Below, piece after piece: positions 22,333 through 34,690 of a stretch of 64,000 nucleotides of DNA (position 1 is the stretch's first letter; the number at the start of each line of letters is the position of its first letter). The stretch lies in contig MNCI01017783.1 in the NCBI GenBank assembly GCA_015680685.1, forward strand, positions 80,576 to 144,575. The letters run 5' to 3'. The notes under the pieces are model-generated. The model did no database searches, was not told the origin of the DNA, and was given only the letters and a program-made list of their open reading frames with translations. This DNA comes from Gnetum montanum (taxonomy: Eukaryota; Streptophyta; Gnetopsida; Gnetales; Gnetaceae). The translations under genes and the position numbers were made by a program.

Positions 22333-23278
22333 TGATGAGTAATGAAGGGTACCCCTATGCCCAACCATACAAATCATAGAGCACTCACACGCAATTTGAT
22401 CAAACTTTGTGGACTCTCTAGTTTCCAGTGCACTAGTCTTCTAGGAAGACAACCTTACCTTAATGGTCATTCGTTGTCTTCCCAATTACACTTATGAAGT
22501 AAAAAGGTATGGTTAAGTGTAATTAAGGCATATGATTTTTATTGTTTTATGTTTTATGTTCTTTGGTGCTTGAAAGGAGAGAGATGAAGTAATTTAATAA
22601 CTAATTTAATTTAACTAACTAATTGATCTTTAACTAGTCCTGACATAAGCATCCGATCCCACTTTCTATACATGTCCTAAACCCATGTATTCATTGCTAG
22701 GTTACCAAGTGCTATGCTACTTAGCGCACCAAGCAATAATGCTACTAGGATTACCAAGAGAATACATGTTATGCTCGAAGTGGTTGTATTTATGTATTTA
22801 ATCTATCTAGCTTATCCTACTTAATGACTTAATTAGCCTAATTAATAAAAAACATTAAATAAATTATTAAAAGAATTAACTGCATAAATGAAATATCTCA
22901 ACTATCTATAATGTTGCAAGGTTTATCAAAAAGCTCATCTTTATTGCCATACACATTGTGATGCTCAAGTATAATAATGCTTGAATAAAAACCCATACAC
23001 TCAATGACTCCTGCTGCTGGCACTCGGGAAAAATATCCTAACTTTTGAATGGACAAACTACAAGAGCTATACTACTACTATGAGTTAAATTCCCATAAAC
23101 ACAGTTGGAAGCTCTTATTACCAGTTTTTTCTCTAGGGCTACATCAATAGGGTCCCATAGATGTAGCAGATGCTACATTGACATAGCCTCATCAATGAGG
23201 CAACATTGCGTAAACAAGACCTCGTCGATGAGGTTGCATTAATGGGGGCCCATTGATGTGACACTTTGATGCTCATCA
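22333..23278 (-). repeat. 3' LTR of element E
   Basis: 946 bp, TGATGAGCATC... to ...TTACTCATCA. The U3 lacks GATATC palindromes and instead has repeated catcaatgagg / cctcgtcgatgagg / cccattgatg units (23120-23270). A polyA-type AATAAAGATGAGC is near 22940, and the U5 block gctcgaagtggttgta is near 22775. Confidence 0.88.
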
Positions 23279-23459
23279 TACCCCCACGACTGAATAAATA
23301 CTCATCCTCGAGTTCCTTTACAAAATTAGAAAGGTATCGGATTATTGATTGACTCTTAACAAATCAAACTAACTTGACAAAATTAAGTGTGCGAGTGTGT
23401 AGATCAACACATTACAAAATTGCAATGTTCATGAGATAAAATTGAACACCATGACATGA

Positions 23460-26334
23460 CTACACAAAAATTGGATAGCACTTCCTTTGATGGCTTGAAG
23501 GTGGTGGAGAAGATTAGACAATCCCATGCAATGGTGGCTCCTAAGGTTCTACGGGGCCTTTGATAGCTTTAAGCACATGTAGTAGCTGAGGTGGCTATGG
23601 TTGCAACCTCTAGTGAAAGGCAAAAGGCATCAAGAAATGCCTTCATCTTCTCTTCCTTACTTCAAGGATCATTCATGGTCCATGTGGCATCACCAATGTA
23701 GGATAGAATTGGGACATGCCACAGATAGGGCATTATTAGAAACATCTCCTTTACATTGAAAAACCAAGTAGTGAAGTGTTTTCTTTTGATGTCAAATGCC
23801 CTAACTACATTCTACAGCTTCTAATAGTCATTCATCCTCCTAGCTAGGTTCTCGGTAGTTGATCATTAATTAGTGAATTGTGCCTTCAGAACTTCAAGTT
23901 TAGCATTTTCCAACGAAAATTTTTCCTTTGTGTATTTATGGTGCTTGAACTTGGCCTTGTACAATAAGTATGAGTTGGCAACCTACTTCTCTAACTTTGA
24001 CCATGATCATCTAGAATTCAACATGGTCATATTTGCATAATAGAGATTGGCAAGCTCCATATACTCCATCATGTCCTCGATCTACAACTCCTTCATGTGG
24101 ATTTTTGCTTTGTTATAGGCATATATCCCATCAACATGGGTTGCAAAAATTATTTTCCTTTCTAGAGTTGCTAGAGGGTTTTGTTCATTTTTGCCTTTGT
24201 CAACTGGATTTTTTTTTCATTTACCTCCTTCTGTAGGCCAACCTGTTCTCTGTAATGGTCCTTGACTTTCTCAAATTTAAGAACCTTCAATTTCCAAGTG
24301 GCCATCTTAATTGTAGTTCTCTAGCAATGAGCATGAACTTCCTCCATGGAGAGATTTCTATTTGTTGCTATCAATCTCCTCAATTATGTATTCTCCCTAA
24401 CTAGTTGCTCCTACTATTGATGAATGAAATCAATTAATTTTCTATAGTCAACTGGACATTTTCCTAGTGGGTCTGATCCAAGGCCTTTTGAATCTTGTGC
24501 TAAGTGGTCTCTACCAAGAATTGATAGAACATCACCATCTCCATTGCACCCTCAACCCCTTTGAGTTTGATGTTAAGCTATTTCATAGCTTCATATCTTT
24601 TTAGCACTGAGTTGAGAAATGCAAGATCAACAATTTGGGCTCTTAATTCAGCAACTTTAGTAGCCAATCTTTCATTCAATTCTTTGGTTGTTTTAAGTTG
24701 CCCCTCTAAGATAATATTCTTTCCCCTTTCTTTAAGCAGCTTTTACTAGGTTGCAGTGATGTTGCTTAGAAGGTCAAAGACATCTAAAAGTAGTTGCTTG
24801 ATTCCCACCAGTTGGTCCAACAATTCTTCATGCTATGCTATGTTTATTCTACTGCTTGTGATTCCTATAGATATTTGCATGTCTTTGAGTGTAGTGAATT
24901 AATGTCTAGTGCATATGTTGTAGGTGCATTAAGCATTTTTACAATCCTATCAATGACCACTTCTACTACTGTCTCCTATCCTTGGTGCTACATCACCAAA
25001 ATTGTTGCCCCCTCACCCTCCTTCAAGTGCACTGAGAAAGCCACAATGTTCCCAAATATTTCTAGAAGTGACTATTATTCTGTGAGAGATATCATAACCT
25101 CTCTAGTGCTTGGATTTGACATTGTGGGTAGCTGCATTCTTTGGGCTGAGAAAATGGACCCACCTCCACCCATCAAACTGATTGTTCAGGCCACCTCATT
25201 GAGGTGACTCATTACTGATCTGTATACTAATGGGTTTCCACCACTCATGCTTTCTTGTTACTATTCTTTACTCAAGATCCATTCTCTATATTCATGCAAC
25301 TATTGGTTGGTTACAACGATTTTTTGCATAGTTGTTTGAGTGGCAGGTGGAGGTGGTGTTTGTTTCTTTTCTTCTTAAATAGTGATTGTAAGTGTCTTAT
25401 CAGTTATCATTTTTGCCTAGTTGAAGGCTAGAATAGTTTTTACTATGTCATTGATGTAATGGACTATCCCTCCCCTTCGATAAAGTTTCTTGATGAGGCA
25501 TGGGAAGAAGAGTTCCTTCCTTTTGCAGTCATTTGTCTTAAATCGCTTCTCCATCTCCAAATAGATCAGCTATGAAAGGTTAACCAAGAATCTCCCACTT
25601 AGAGCAGTGCATGCTTGGGTAGAAAATGTGGTGATTTTTCTTGGCCTCACCATGATATTGAGTTGGAAGGCCACAATCTTGTAATGAATCCTCTCTACCA
25701 ATGTGAATCCATCAAAATCCTTGCAATTAACGCCATAGCACCATCACATCCATTCTTTCTTAATACTGGATCTACCTGCATTAGGATCTTAGTAAGAATT
25801 GTCCCCATTTCTAGCAATCCAAGCATTGCAACAATGGCTTGCACTGAGTAGGACACTAAGATGTCCTTTATTTTCATCATTAATTTGAGCTACATGTTAT
25901 TCTAGAATAAAAACATCTCTCCCATTTACCATTCCCAATGGAAGTGATGATTGGCCACATGGGAGAGGCCTTCAGCTATTCTTTCATTTCTCTTGGTGCA
26001 TGCTCTAGGAAAGGACCAAAATTTAACTCCTAGAGCACTAATTTCTGGACCTCTCTCGATTTGATTTGATTCAAGTAGGCCTTTGTCAAGGTCACCTCTA
26101 GATTTGCTAGTTTTGCTGGCACATCATCTTGATGGAAGTTTTCTGTTGCTGCTACTATTGGTTTTGGAATTTGTTGGATAGATTCCACTTTTGCCTCTTC
26201 TCTAAGAGGACATATGGCATGGGTTGTGAGCCATTCTTCTTGGGAAGCTATTCTTGACCCCTTCCCATTCTAGGTTGTTTCTCCCTTGGTTGGGATGGTC
26301 CTGCTTCTTACATGTGCTTTCCTTTTAGTGCCAT
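23460..26334 (-). pseudogene. third ORF of element E, between integrase and 3' LTR
   Basis: About 2.9 kb read as protein on the element's sense strand, with many stops that are mostly one C-to-T step from Gln, Arg or Trp codons and at least one frameshift (near 25690). ATG at 26334 directly follows TTTTTTGACCATAG, a splice-acceptor-like sequence. In order: a basic start (KRKAHVRSR), a region with ALIARILMDSHW (25880-25690 open), a part with STQACTALSGRFLVNL and LFFPCLIKKLYRRGGI (about 25650-25440) that recalls the putative plant transposon protein domain, a long coiled coil (LEGQLKTTKELNERLATKVAEL, about 24830-24550) and a Pro-rich end (EPPLHG...SSPPPSSHQ). Function unknown; H keeps its first and last parts. 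Confidence 0.6.
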
Positions 26335-26344
26335 CTATGGTCAA

Positions 26345-28499
26345 AAAACATCCAAAGATTATTAGATGTCATGTGTAACTTTAAAGTTTTGAATACTTTT
26401 CTTGTTAGTTTGTTACACTTTGGCTAATATTGAACCATGGTACATTGATTATTTTATTAATTATTAATTATAATTGTCACCAGAGCTTGTTAGAAAGGTT
26501 TAACTATTGTAATTTAGTGTTTAATAGTTGATTTTTTAGTTAAACCTTTGTGGGAGTTAGGAAAAAATTGTGAAAAATTTTCTATCAAAAATGGCAAATT
26601 TGTGGCCCCCATAATGAAGAGCTTACCTCCAGTAGTTGTAGGGTCAAAGAACGGAGTGATTTGGATAAATATTTTGTAAGTTATGGGCTCTGGTAGGCTT
26701 TGGGCCCTAAAAAATTGAAAAATTCCTTTGGTATTTATGAGAAAATGTAAAATTTTTCAAGTTGGATTGTACATATATATAGAATTTTTCCCTTATGTTG
26801 ATAGGGCCCCATATACGAGGCCTCGTATATGGGTCTGCTTCATCGATAGGGCCTTGTATACTGGGCCCATTGACAAAAATTTTCAAATGTTAATATCCTA
26901 AAAAATATAAGTAATTTTTTAATGAAATTGGGGTCCATGGAATCCTAAAAAATCTGAGAATATGATAAAATCATTGAAGAGAGTCTTTGAAAGCTCAAAG
27001 ATTGCAAATTTTGATGGAGAATATTTTTAATGAACAAAATTTGTAAGGAACACATGGTTTGATGGAAAAGATGGATGTACGAAAGATTCTGATTGCAAGA
27101 ATGTCTAAGGAAACCCAACCAAAGGATATGCAAGTGGTTCCTCCCCATAGTAGGCACATGCCTTGTTTTGTCCTTGCATAACCTCAAGTTAAGGAGTTTG
27201 CAAGTCCCATAGGTGATTAATGGTCGATGGAAGTTAAGGACAAAAACCTTGAAGATTCTACCTAAGAATTCAAATATGTCAAACTAAGACATAGAATCAA
27301 GGACATGGACATCAATAGTGAGATGAGCTATAGATAGCATAAATGGATGATGGAGAAGGTGGAATGGAATTCCAAACTATGGTCATAAGAAATCCCTTGT
27401 GGAATTTGTGTTTAAAATGACCTGAGAAGATGCATCCTTAGTCCAAACCAAAACCAACCTCTTTCAATGACTTCGCATCACCACTCCAAGACTGATCCAC
27501 CCCCTCAAGAAATAAGAGTGCTCCCACAAAATAACCACCATTTCATAAAGAGAAGAAAAGAGAAGTAGGAAAAAAGAGAGAGGACCTTAGTAAGAGGGGA
27601 CCTCTAGGCATGGGTAACATGTCTTTCTAATCCCATAACCAGTGCTTGTAGCCCATTTATTTGTCTAAGGAGCATGCTTTGAATTTTCATCATTTTATTT
27701 TTATTTTTTCTTTTTGGATGGGAACCACACCATGCAAGGACTTTATTTGAGTTCCTGTTAGTGGTTTGAATGGAATGGTAACAAGTCCATGAAAACACTC
27801 AAGCACCCAAGTAAGTAGAAGAGTACAAAGAGTATTCAGTTCCCTTGAAGTCACACCCTATACAAACCTTTGAATCCTTCCCAATTCTAGAAACTACTAA
27901 GGTCAAAAATTTATTAAAAGTTGTCTTAATTAAAAGGCACCTTAAACTTCCAAAACAAGGAAAACCATAGAGTTTGTGAATGGGTGTATGTCATGGACTC
28001 ACTGCTTGTTCCATGAAAATGAAACCACGATTGAGCCATTAGTACAAAAATTCAAAAATAGAAACTAGACATCAACAAATCAAACATTAAGCACAAACCA
28101 CCATTAGTAGTAGCTACAAAACCACTATGTCCTAGTGACATAAAGCATGTTTATTAGCAAAAATTTGAAAATCACACTCAAATAAAACAAAGTACAATAT
28201 ATAAGTGCAAAATATTCAATAAATATTCAAGCGTACTAACAATGGTGTAAAAAAAATGTATAAAAACAGGAAAAATTTTAAAAGCCAAAACGTTGTAAAA
28301 TAAAAAAATTACAAAGAAAAAATGTGTAAAAAAAATAGAAAAAATAAGCCATATGAATGATTAGCACGAATGGCCATCTCTCCCATGACTATGTTGGAAG
28401 GAGGAGATCCAAAAAATTGAGCATGGTTGTCCATCCATTGAGATAGTTGTTGCACTAGCTTATCTTGGCCCATGCAAAAGCTTTACTTATTAGATGTTG
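26345..28499 (-). other. 3' noncoding region of element E upstream of third ORF
   Basis: No coding frame. 27571-27660 matches conserved noncoding blocks in A (6040-6110) and B (46160-46230), and 26600-26650 matches the segment of A and B that precedes their small ORF (acctccagtagt). A promoter-like palindrome and TATA site lie at 26760-26880. 26345-26560 is very AT-rich and would suit an intron ending at the acceptor-like site at 26335. Confidence 0.6.
26760..26880 (-). promoter_or_regulatory. palindrome plus TATA-like module inside element E
   Basis: A perfect 26-bp palindrome at 26808-26833 (half-site CCCATATACGAGG), with further ggccc/gggcc and atcgat motifs to 26875. Downstream on the minus strand is a TATA-like CTATATATATG (26781-26771). 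This resembles the U3 of H (cgtatacggggcccc) and the ordering in the A-D LTRs, but sits in the internal region, about 470 bp before the third ORF. No LTR ends are seen around it. Confidence 0.45.
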
Positions 28500-31400
28500 A
28501 CTAACTATTTTTTATTTTGGCTGTCAACTTTGGATATGATCATTGCCCCAGAGGAAAAGGTTTCATCAATTATATAAGGTCCTTCCCACAATGTTTGAAA
28601 TTTAGTTTTCTGAGGTACGTGTGTGGGATTTCAATAGAGAACCTTATCTCATGATTGAAATTTCACTTTCCATATCCTAAGATCATGTCGTTGTTTGTTG
28701 GATGCCTTGTGCACTTTACTCAAAGATAGGGCCACCAATCAATTTTTGTCTATCACATTAAGGTTGATCAGTCTTTCTTTTTGTGCTAAATTTAGGTCAA
28801 GATTTAGGTCAAGATTTAGATCACTGGTTGTTGAGAGTGTACGTAGCTCAAATTGAATTAAGAGCATTGTAAGTTTTCCATACACTAACTCATAGGGAGA
28901 GTAGCCAATAGGGAGTTTCCATGTTGAGTAGTAGGTCCAAAGGGAATCATTGAGTTTTATGCTCCAATCTCTCCTATATTTACTAATAGTCATTGTTAGA
29001 ATTTTTGTGATTTCCCTATTAGTTACCTCTACTTGACCATTGGCTTAGGAATGATAAGATGTCGTTAATTTATGTTCAACCTCCAAGAATTGCATAGGTT
29101 TTCAAAAAGTGGCACTTGTAAAATGAGTTCCATTCTCAGAAATCAATGTGCATGGCACCCCAAACCTATTTCCAACATATTGTTGTACAAATCTAGTAGT
29201 AGTGGATGATGTACAATTGGTGATGGCTATTGCTTTTGTCCATCTGATGCAGTAGTTGATTGCTACGATGATATATGTCTTTTCATTGGAGATGGGTGTG
29301 ATGGAACCCATGATGTTAATGCCCCATATGTCAAAGTGCTCCAGTGACTAAATCCATTGTTTAGGAGCCTCCATTCAAGTGGTTATCCCGTCATCTTGCT
29401 AACAACATTCATAAGATCGAACAAACTGATGGGCATCATTGAAGATTGTAGGCCGATAGTATCCTACCATCATGATTTTTATGATCATTCATCTCCCTAC
29501 ATAGTGGCCTCTGCAAGGGCCTTCATGAACATCCTAGAGAATGTGTAATTAGTCCATATCAGGGACACACCAATGAACTAGGCCATTAATGCACACCTTG
29601 TAAAGGTGCCCATTGATTTCCATGAATTACTTTGCCCAATGAAGAAACTATTGTTTCTTCCTAAAGTCCAAATCTTATGGCATCTCCTAAGTGAGAAGGT
29701 AAGTGAGGGTGCCATTGTACCATTTTGTTTCTATAGGCACTTGATTAGTTATTGTTCCTATAAAGATGATTTTGTCTAGAAATTGATTAAAAAGTGAACT
29801 CTCCTCCTCTTTTTCATCCCATCTTAATCAAGAGAGATGGTCAATGATCACATTGTAAATTCCTTTTTCATCTACCATTATGAGAGCAAATTCTTATAAG
29901 ATCATGAGCCACTGTATGATATAGGGGCTCATCATTGGCTTCTTCATGAGGAAGTAGATGACACTGTGATCTATATGCACAAACACTTTGTGGCCAAGCA
30001 CATAGTGCCTAAAATTTTTGAGAGCATACACCATCATCATTAGTTCTTTCTCAGTTGTGGTGTAATTCAACTATGCACCCACAATGCTTCAACTCATGCA
30101 ATGGATGTAATATGGACATTTCTTATCATCCAACTATGTAAGCATGGCTCCCAAGGCATAATTAGATGTGTCCATCATTATATAAAATGGTCTATACTAG
30201 TCTGGTGCTCGTAGAATTGGAGGCTCTACAAGATGTTCTTTTAGTAGTTGGAATGCATGTTGACATTCCTTGGTCTAGATAAGTGGAGCATCTTTCTTTG
30301 TAAGCTTGACCAATAGCTTTGCAATCTTAGAGAAATTCTCTATGAATTATTGGTAGTAGCCAGTGTGTCTAAGGAATGATCAGACATCTTTGACCATCTT
30401 TGGTTGACGTGTGATTCCTTGGATGACCCTTATCTTTTTGAATCTACCTCAATCCCTTTTTGAGAAAATTTATGCCCCAGTACTATGCCTTCCTAGACCA
30501 TTAAATGGCTTTTCTACCAATTGAGCCTAAGGTTTGTTTTAACACATCTTTTTAGCACCTGCTCAAGGTGATCTAGGGCTTGCTCAAATGTAGCCCCATA
30601 GGTAGAGACGTCATCCATAAAGACTTCTACCCCACTACCAATATATTGCTAAAAAATACTAAGGACTAGGTGTTGAAATGTTACAAGGGCATTGCATAGG
30701 ACAAATGACATCTTACAATATATAAAAGTCCCCTAGGGACTCATGAATGTTATCTTGGTCTGATCTTATAATGCAATTTGGATTTGGTTATAGCCACTAT
30801 AACCATCTAAGAAGCTATAATAGCAATGCTTAGAGATAGTGTCCAACACTTGATCCACAAATAACATTGAAAAATGATCTTTAAATGTTGTCATATTCAA
30901 TAGCTTGAAGTTAATGTAGACCCACCACTTGCCATCTTTCTATAGAAAAATTACACATGGGCTAACCCACTCACTATCCATGATGGAATAGATGATCCCC
31001 ACCTTGATGATTTTTTCTTTTTCTTTGTTAATGATTTACTTTAATTTTGGGTTTAGCCACCACTGCGGCTACCTTCTTGGCTTCATGGCCAGGTTGATGT
31101 AGATGTGATGTTTCCATATCCTTAGATTGATTCTTATCAATTTGGGATGTGACCAAGCAAAGGTTGTTGGCCATTTTTTGATGACCTACTTATCTTTTTG
31201 TTCAGGAGAAATATTTTCATTTATCATCACCAGCTTGTCATTATTTAAGAATGCATACTCCATGCTAGCTAGTAAAGTTTTTAACTCTACGGGCTATTGC
31301 TTGAAATTATCATGGATTACTAACTCTCTTCAATAGGTGTCATAATTTTCATCATTAGAGACTTGGTGATGAACTTGCTTAAGTTCATCCATGCCTTTGA

Positions 31401-32050
31401 CATAAGCACATATCAGGTTCTCAATAGGTTCCATGCATAGTGTGTTGTTGTTAGAGTTAGCTGTCAGTGATTGGGTGTCCTCCTATTTTGTGGCTGTTGC
31501 ATACAAGCACCTTTGGATATCTGTTTCATGTACACATTAATTACATCCTTTAATGAATGTACTCTTGATGGACTAAATATTTTGTATGCAATTGCACTCA
31601 TTATCATTATACATGATGCATAGAACAAGATTCTTCTCTAAGCATCCAAATTCATTCTCCGTGGAGATTTCCAAAGAGAGGTCCCTAATGTCCATTCCTA
31701 CATCAACCATGCTTAACCAAGCCCTTCCCATAATTATGGGGAAGTCACCTTTTCAATTTTCCACCTTGATCACCAACAAATTAATAGGATAGAACCACCC
31801 ACAAACTATGATCACAATGTCCTTGACTAGTCTTAAAGGAATAGTGATTTATTGGTTTGCCAATTCTAAATGGATGTTTCTCTTCTTAAGAGATGGTAAG
31901 TTCCAAGCTTTGTATATGTCATGAAAGATGAGATTGACACTAGAACTAGAATCAATAAGAGCCTTGCATGGCTCATGTCTAGTGATCTATAAGTAAATGA
32001 GTGGACTTCCTAAGTTAGATCTTTTTGGGGGAAGATTGCCAACCTTAATC
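28500..32050 (-). pseudogene. pol of element E: protease, RT, RNase H, integrase
   Basis: Protease near 31960-31590: ITRHEPCKALIDSSSSVNLI has DSS for the catalytic DSG. RT: YSFLDGYSGYNQ (near 30830) and VEVFMDDVSTYG (near 30620) keep both catalytic motifs amid stops. The RNase H end reads NVIIDHLSWLRWD (near 29850). Integrase: zinc region 29600-29400, core from 29340 with WGINIMGSI (Asn for the first catalytic Asp), then ENGTHF, and LNDSLWTYYSTWKLPIGYSPYELVYGK (28960-28870). The FMDD type, with the tRNA-Asp primer site, points to the Athila/Tat side of the plant Ty3/gypsy tree. Confidence 0.82.
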
Positions 32051-34540
32051 TAATTGGAAATAGCATGAGTTAATATCATAGTGTGGATCCAAGGTAGTGT
32101 TTTATTTGAGGGGCACTTGAATGTGTTTGATGCAGAGGATGAGGGTGTTGGATATATAGGACAATCACCGACATTAGGTTGTGAGGATTTTGGAGGATTG
32201 TTGAATCGAAAAAAAGGTCATTTCCTTGATCGATTATCTAAACCACTAGGTTGGAAGGATAGCTATGAATGTACATCCCTCATAGCATTTTGTTGTTGTG
32301 GTTATGAGGGAATTTCACCCTTCATGGATGGAACAAGAGGTAACTAAGTTGAGGGAAAAAGAATGTGTGTAGACAGATGTAGAGGGTGGTATGGATACGG
32401 GTATTCCCCTTGACTAGATGGCGAATGAGTTCCATGATACTCTAGAGGGTATTAGTGATACTAAAATGAGGCGTGGCTTGTAAAATTCCCTAGAGAGATG
32501 GGTCGTGAACATAGTACCCATATGGATCTAGTTGCTTGTAAGGGTACTACTACCTGAGCAGTGGCATTCCACATGACTGTGGTTAGTGTCATTGTCAATT
32601 GTTCATATGGTTATGGTGGAGCTTCACTTGGGTAATAATCTTGTTGTTGCTAGTGGAACTACCTTGGATTTCCTTGAGGATAAGGTAATCATCTAGGTTC
32701 TTACCTTCATGCTAGTCGAGGATTCAACATGTACACACCTAACTCTTATAAGTGTGACACCTCAAGGCAACATCCCTTAGGCTGTTCATACTAAAAAATG
32801 TCATAAAAAACATCATCATGAGAGTCTATCTTCACATTTTCTTCTACTATAGCAATTTTAACCTTACCTCTTTGGTAGGTGCATTCAGCTTCTTTTTGCC
32901 TCCTGTGGTTATAATCACTATTTTGTTCTTTGGATTCTTTGGCAATCTTCATAGTGATTTGGAATTTTTCATCCAAAGAGTTCCATAATTTATCAACCTT
33001 TTCCAAAATGTCAAAAATAGGTCTTTGAATGAGAAAGGTTTTCATGTTCATCACTTCATCAAGTGGTGACTTCTCCTCATTATAAAATCAAACCTTCCTT
33101 TTCCTTATGGAATGATCCCTATTATATTCTTTTGCTCTTTCCCTTTTTTGCAACTCACCTTCTTCTTTGGCTACTTGTTCTATCAGCCTTTGTATTTGAT
33201 GAGCTCTTAGTTTATACAATCTTCCTTAGGCATAAACCCCAAGAGTTCTCCGGGTTTCTGCTCTGAGCCCATCTATGATGTGGTGGAGTTATTTACTCTA
33301 AGAATAATCATGGCTAGGGCATCGATGTAAAAGAGAATAGTATCTATCCATGGTGACATTCAAGGATTCATGTATTCCTTGTTTCCAATCTTGGATTTTC
33401 CTTTTTAGGTTGGACACTCTAAAGTATGTCTAATATTTTTCATTAAATAGTTCTAGCATGGTACTCCATCTATGAATGGATTCTAGCTCTAAGGATTGGT
33501 GCCACCCTTCTACCTCTTTGATGAGTGTCTTAGGAAATAGCTTGGGCTTTTACCAATCATTCTTGATGTTTTTTAAAGCACAGGCATTGTGAAAGGCTTG
33601 TAGATGGTTCTACAAATCAAAGTTATATCCCCCCTAAAATCTTGGGATATTATTCATGTCTAAGTTCTTGATCTAAAATATCTTTCACATGCCTAGTTGG
33701 AATTTTGACTACCTCTACAATGTTAAGAATACTTCAAATTGCCAACAAAGGCTCATCATCATCATGATTTCATTGTCACAGATGATGTCCTCTGTTACCA
33801 ATTTGATTATTGTGGGCATGGAAATTAGTATTATTGCCTCTCTACTCACCTCCATCATAGTTGTTCCTTCTACTGCATCTTTCAAAATTAGAAGAGGAAG
33901 AAGAAGCTGATGTAGATGAAGAGGATGAAGAGGAAGGAGGACTACCTCCACCATAAAATGTACCAATTTCCCCTTGGTTATCATAGCCACGTTCATTATT
34001 TTTTGTATAATCTTCATGCTTGTTCAATCCCTTGCCTTGACTGCCATCTTTTCTTACACCTAAATTGTGGATTGTAGACTACAAATTTAAGGTCACACCC
34101 TCATCACCAATAACAAAGGGTAGAAAATCTTCATGATAAGAGCCCTCAATGGTAGGATCCTCGTTGTTGTCTTGGTTTAGTAGGAATAAGGGATTTGTGA
34201 ACCATTTCCCCTTTGCATCTTCATGATGCCTCTCCTGATGTCAATCTCACCTGCATTGTGTTTCAGTGGGATAGTAGTTCTAAGTTTCATAACCATTCAG
34301 AATGAATTCCTATTGAAGATTCAAGATGCCTAACTTCTTAAGAGTTTGAAGCAACATCCTAGGCACAAATTGATTGGGGGAAAATACAATGTTACCTTCC
34401 ATATCATGCCATCATAGTTGCTCATCCTAATGTAGGATGAAGGTGAAATCATGAACATATTCATTTGGATGAGTATATATCACTTTGCACTCTTGTCGGT
34501 TCAGTGGTTTAACATCATCATGCCTATGAGAAGAAGACAT
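32051..34540 (-). pseudogene. gag of element E
   Basis: ATG at 34540-34538 (MSSSHRHDD). N-terminal module with IYTHPNEYVHDFTFILH, a Ser-rich linker (34027-33842, about 20 Ser in a run with few breaks), gag core with IPTRHVKDI, NHLQAFHNACALKNI, WHQSLELESIHRW, RVSNLKRKIQDWKQG and HHIIDGLRAETRRTLGVYA (33700-33210), a charged region open at 33054-32791, the zinc-knuckle position (YEQPKGCC, His lost) and a Pro-rich tail. Stops throughout. Confidence 0.82.
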
Positions 34541-34670
34541 TTTGCAACAATTAAAGTATCAGTGTGCATTTTGTAATTATGAAATATGGAAATGATGTTG
34601 ACCTTGGAGTTCGTCCAATGATATTAATGATATCCACTAAACCTATATAGTTCATGTTTTAACAAATAGA

Positions 34671-34690
34671 GTCCCTAGCAATGGAACCAA
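34671..34690 (-). other. primer binding site of element E, degenerate
   Basis: Minus strand TTGGTTCCATTGCTAGGGAC next to the 5' LTR. It keeps the overall tRNA-Asp pattern with four to five mismatches. Confidence 0.7.

Noticed and set aside
24794-25207. 137-codon plus-strand ORF
   Set aside because: Antisense to the third ORF of E; the minus strand reads as the coiled-coil protein.
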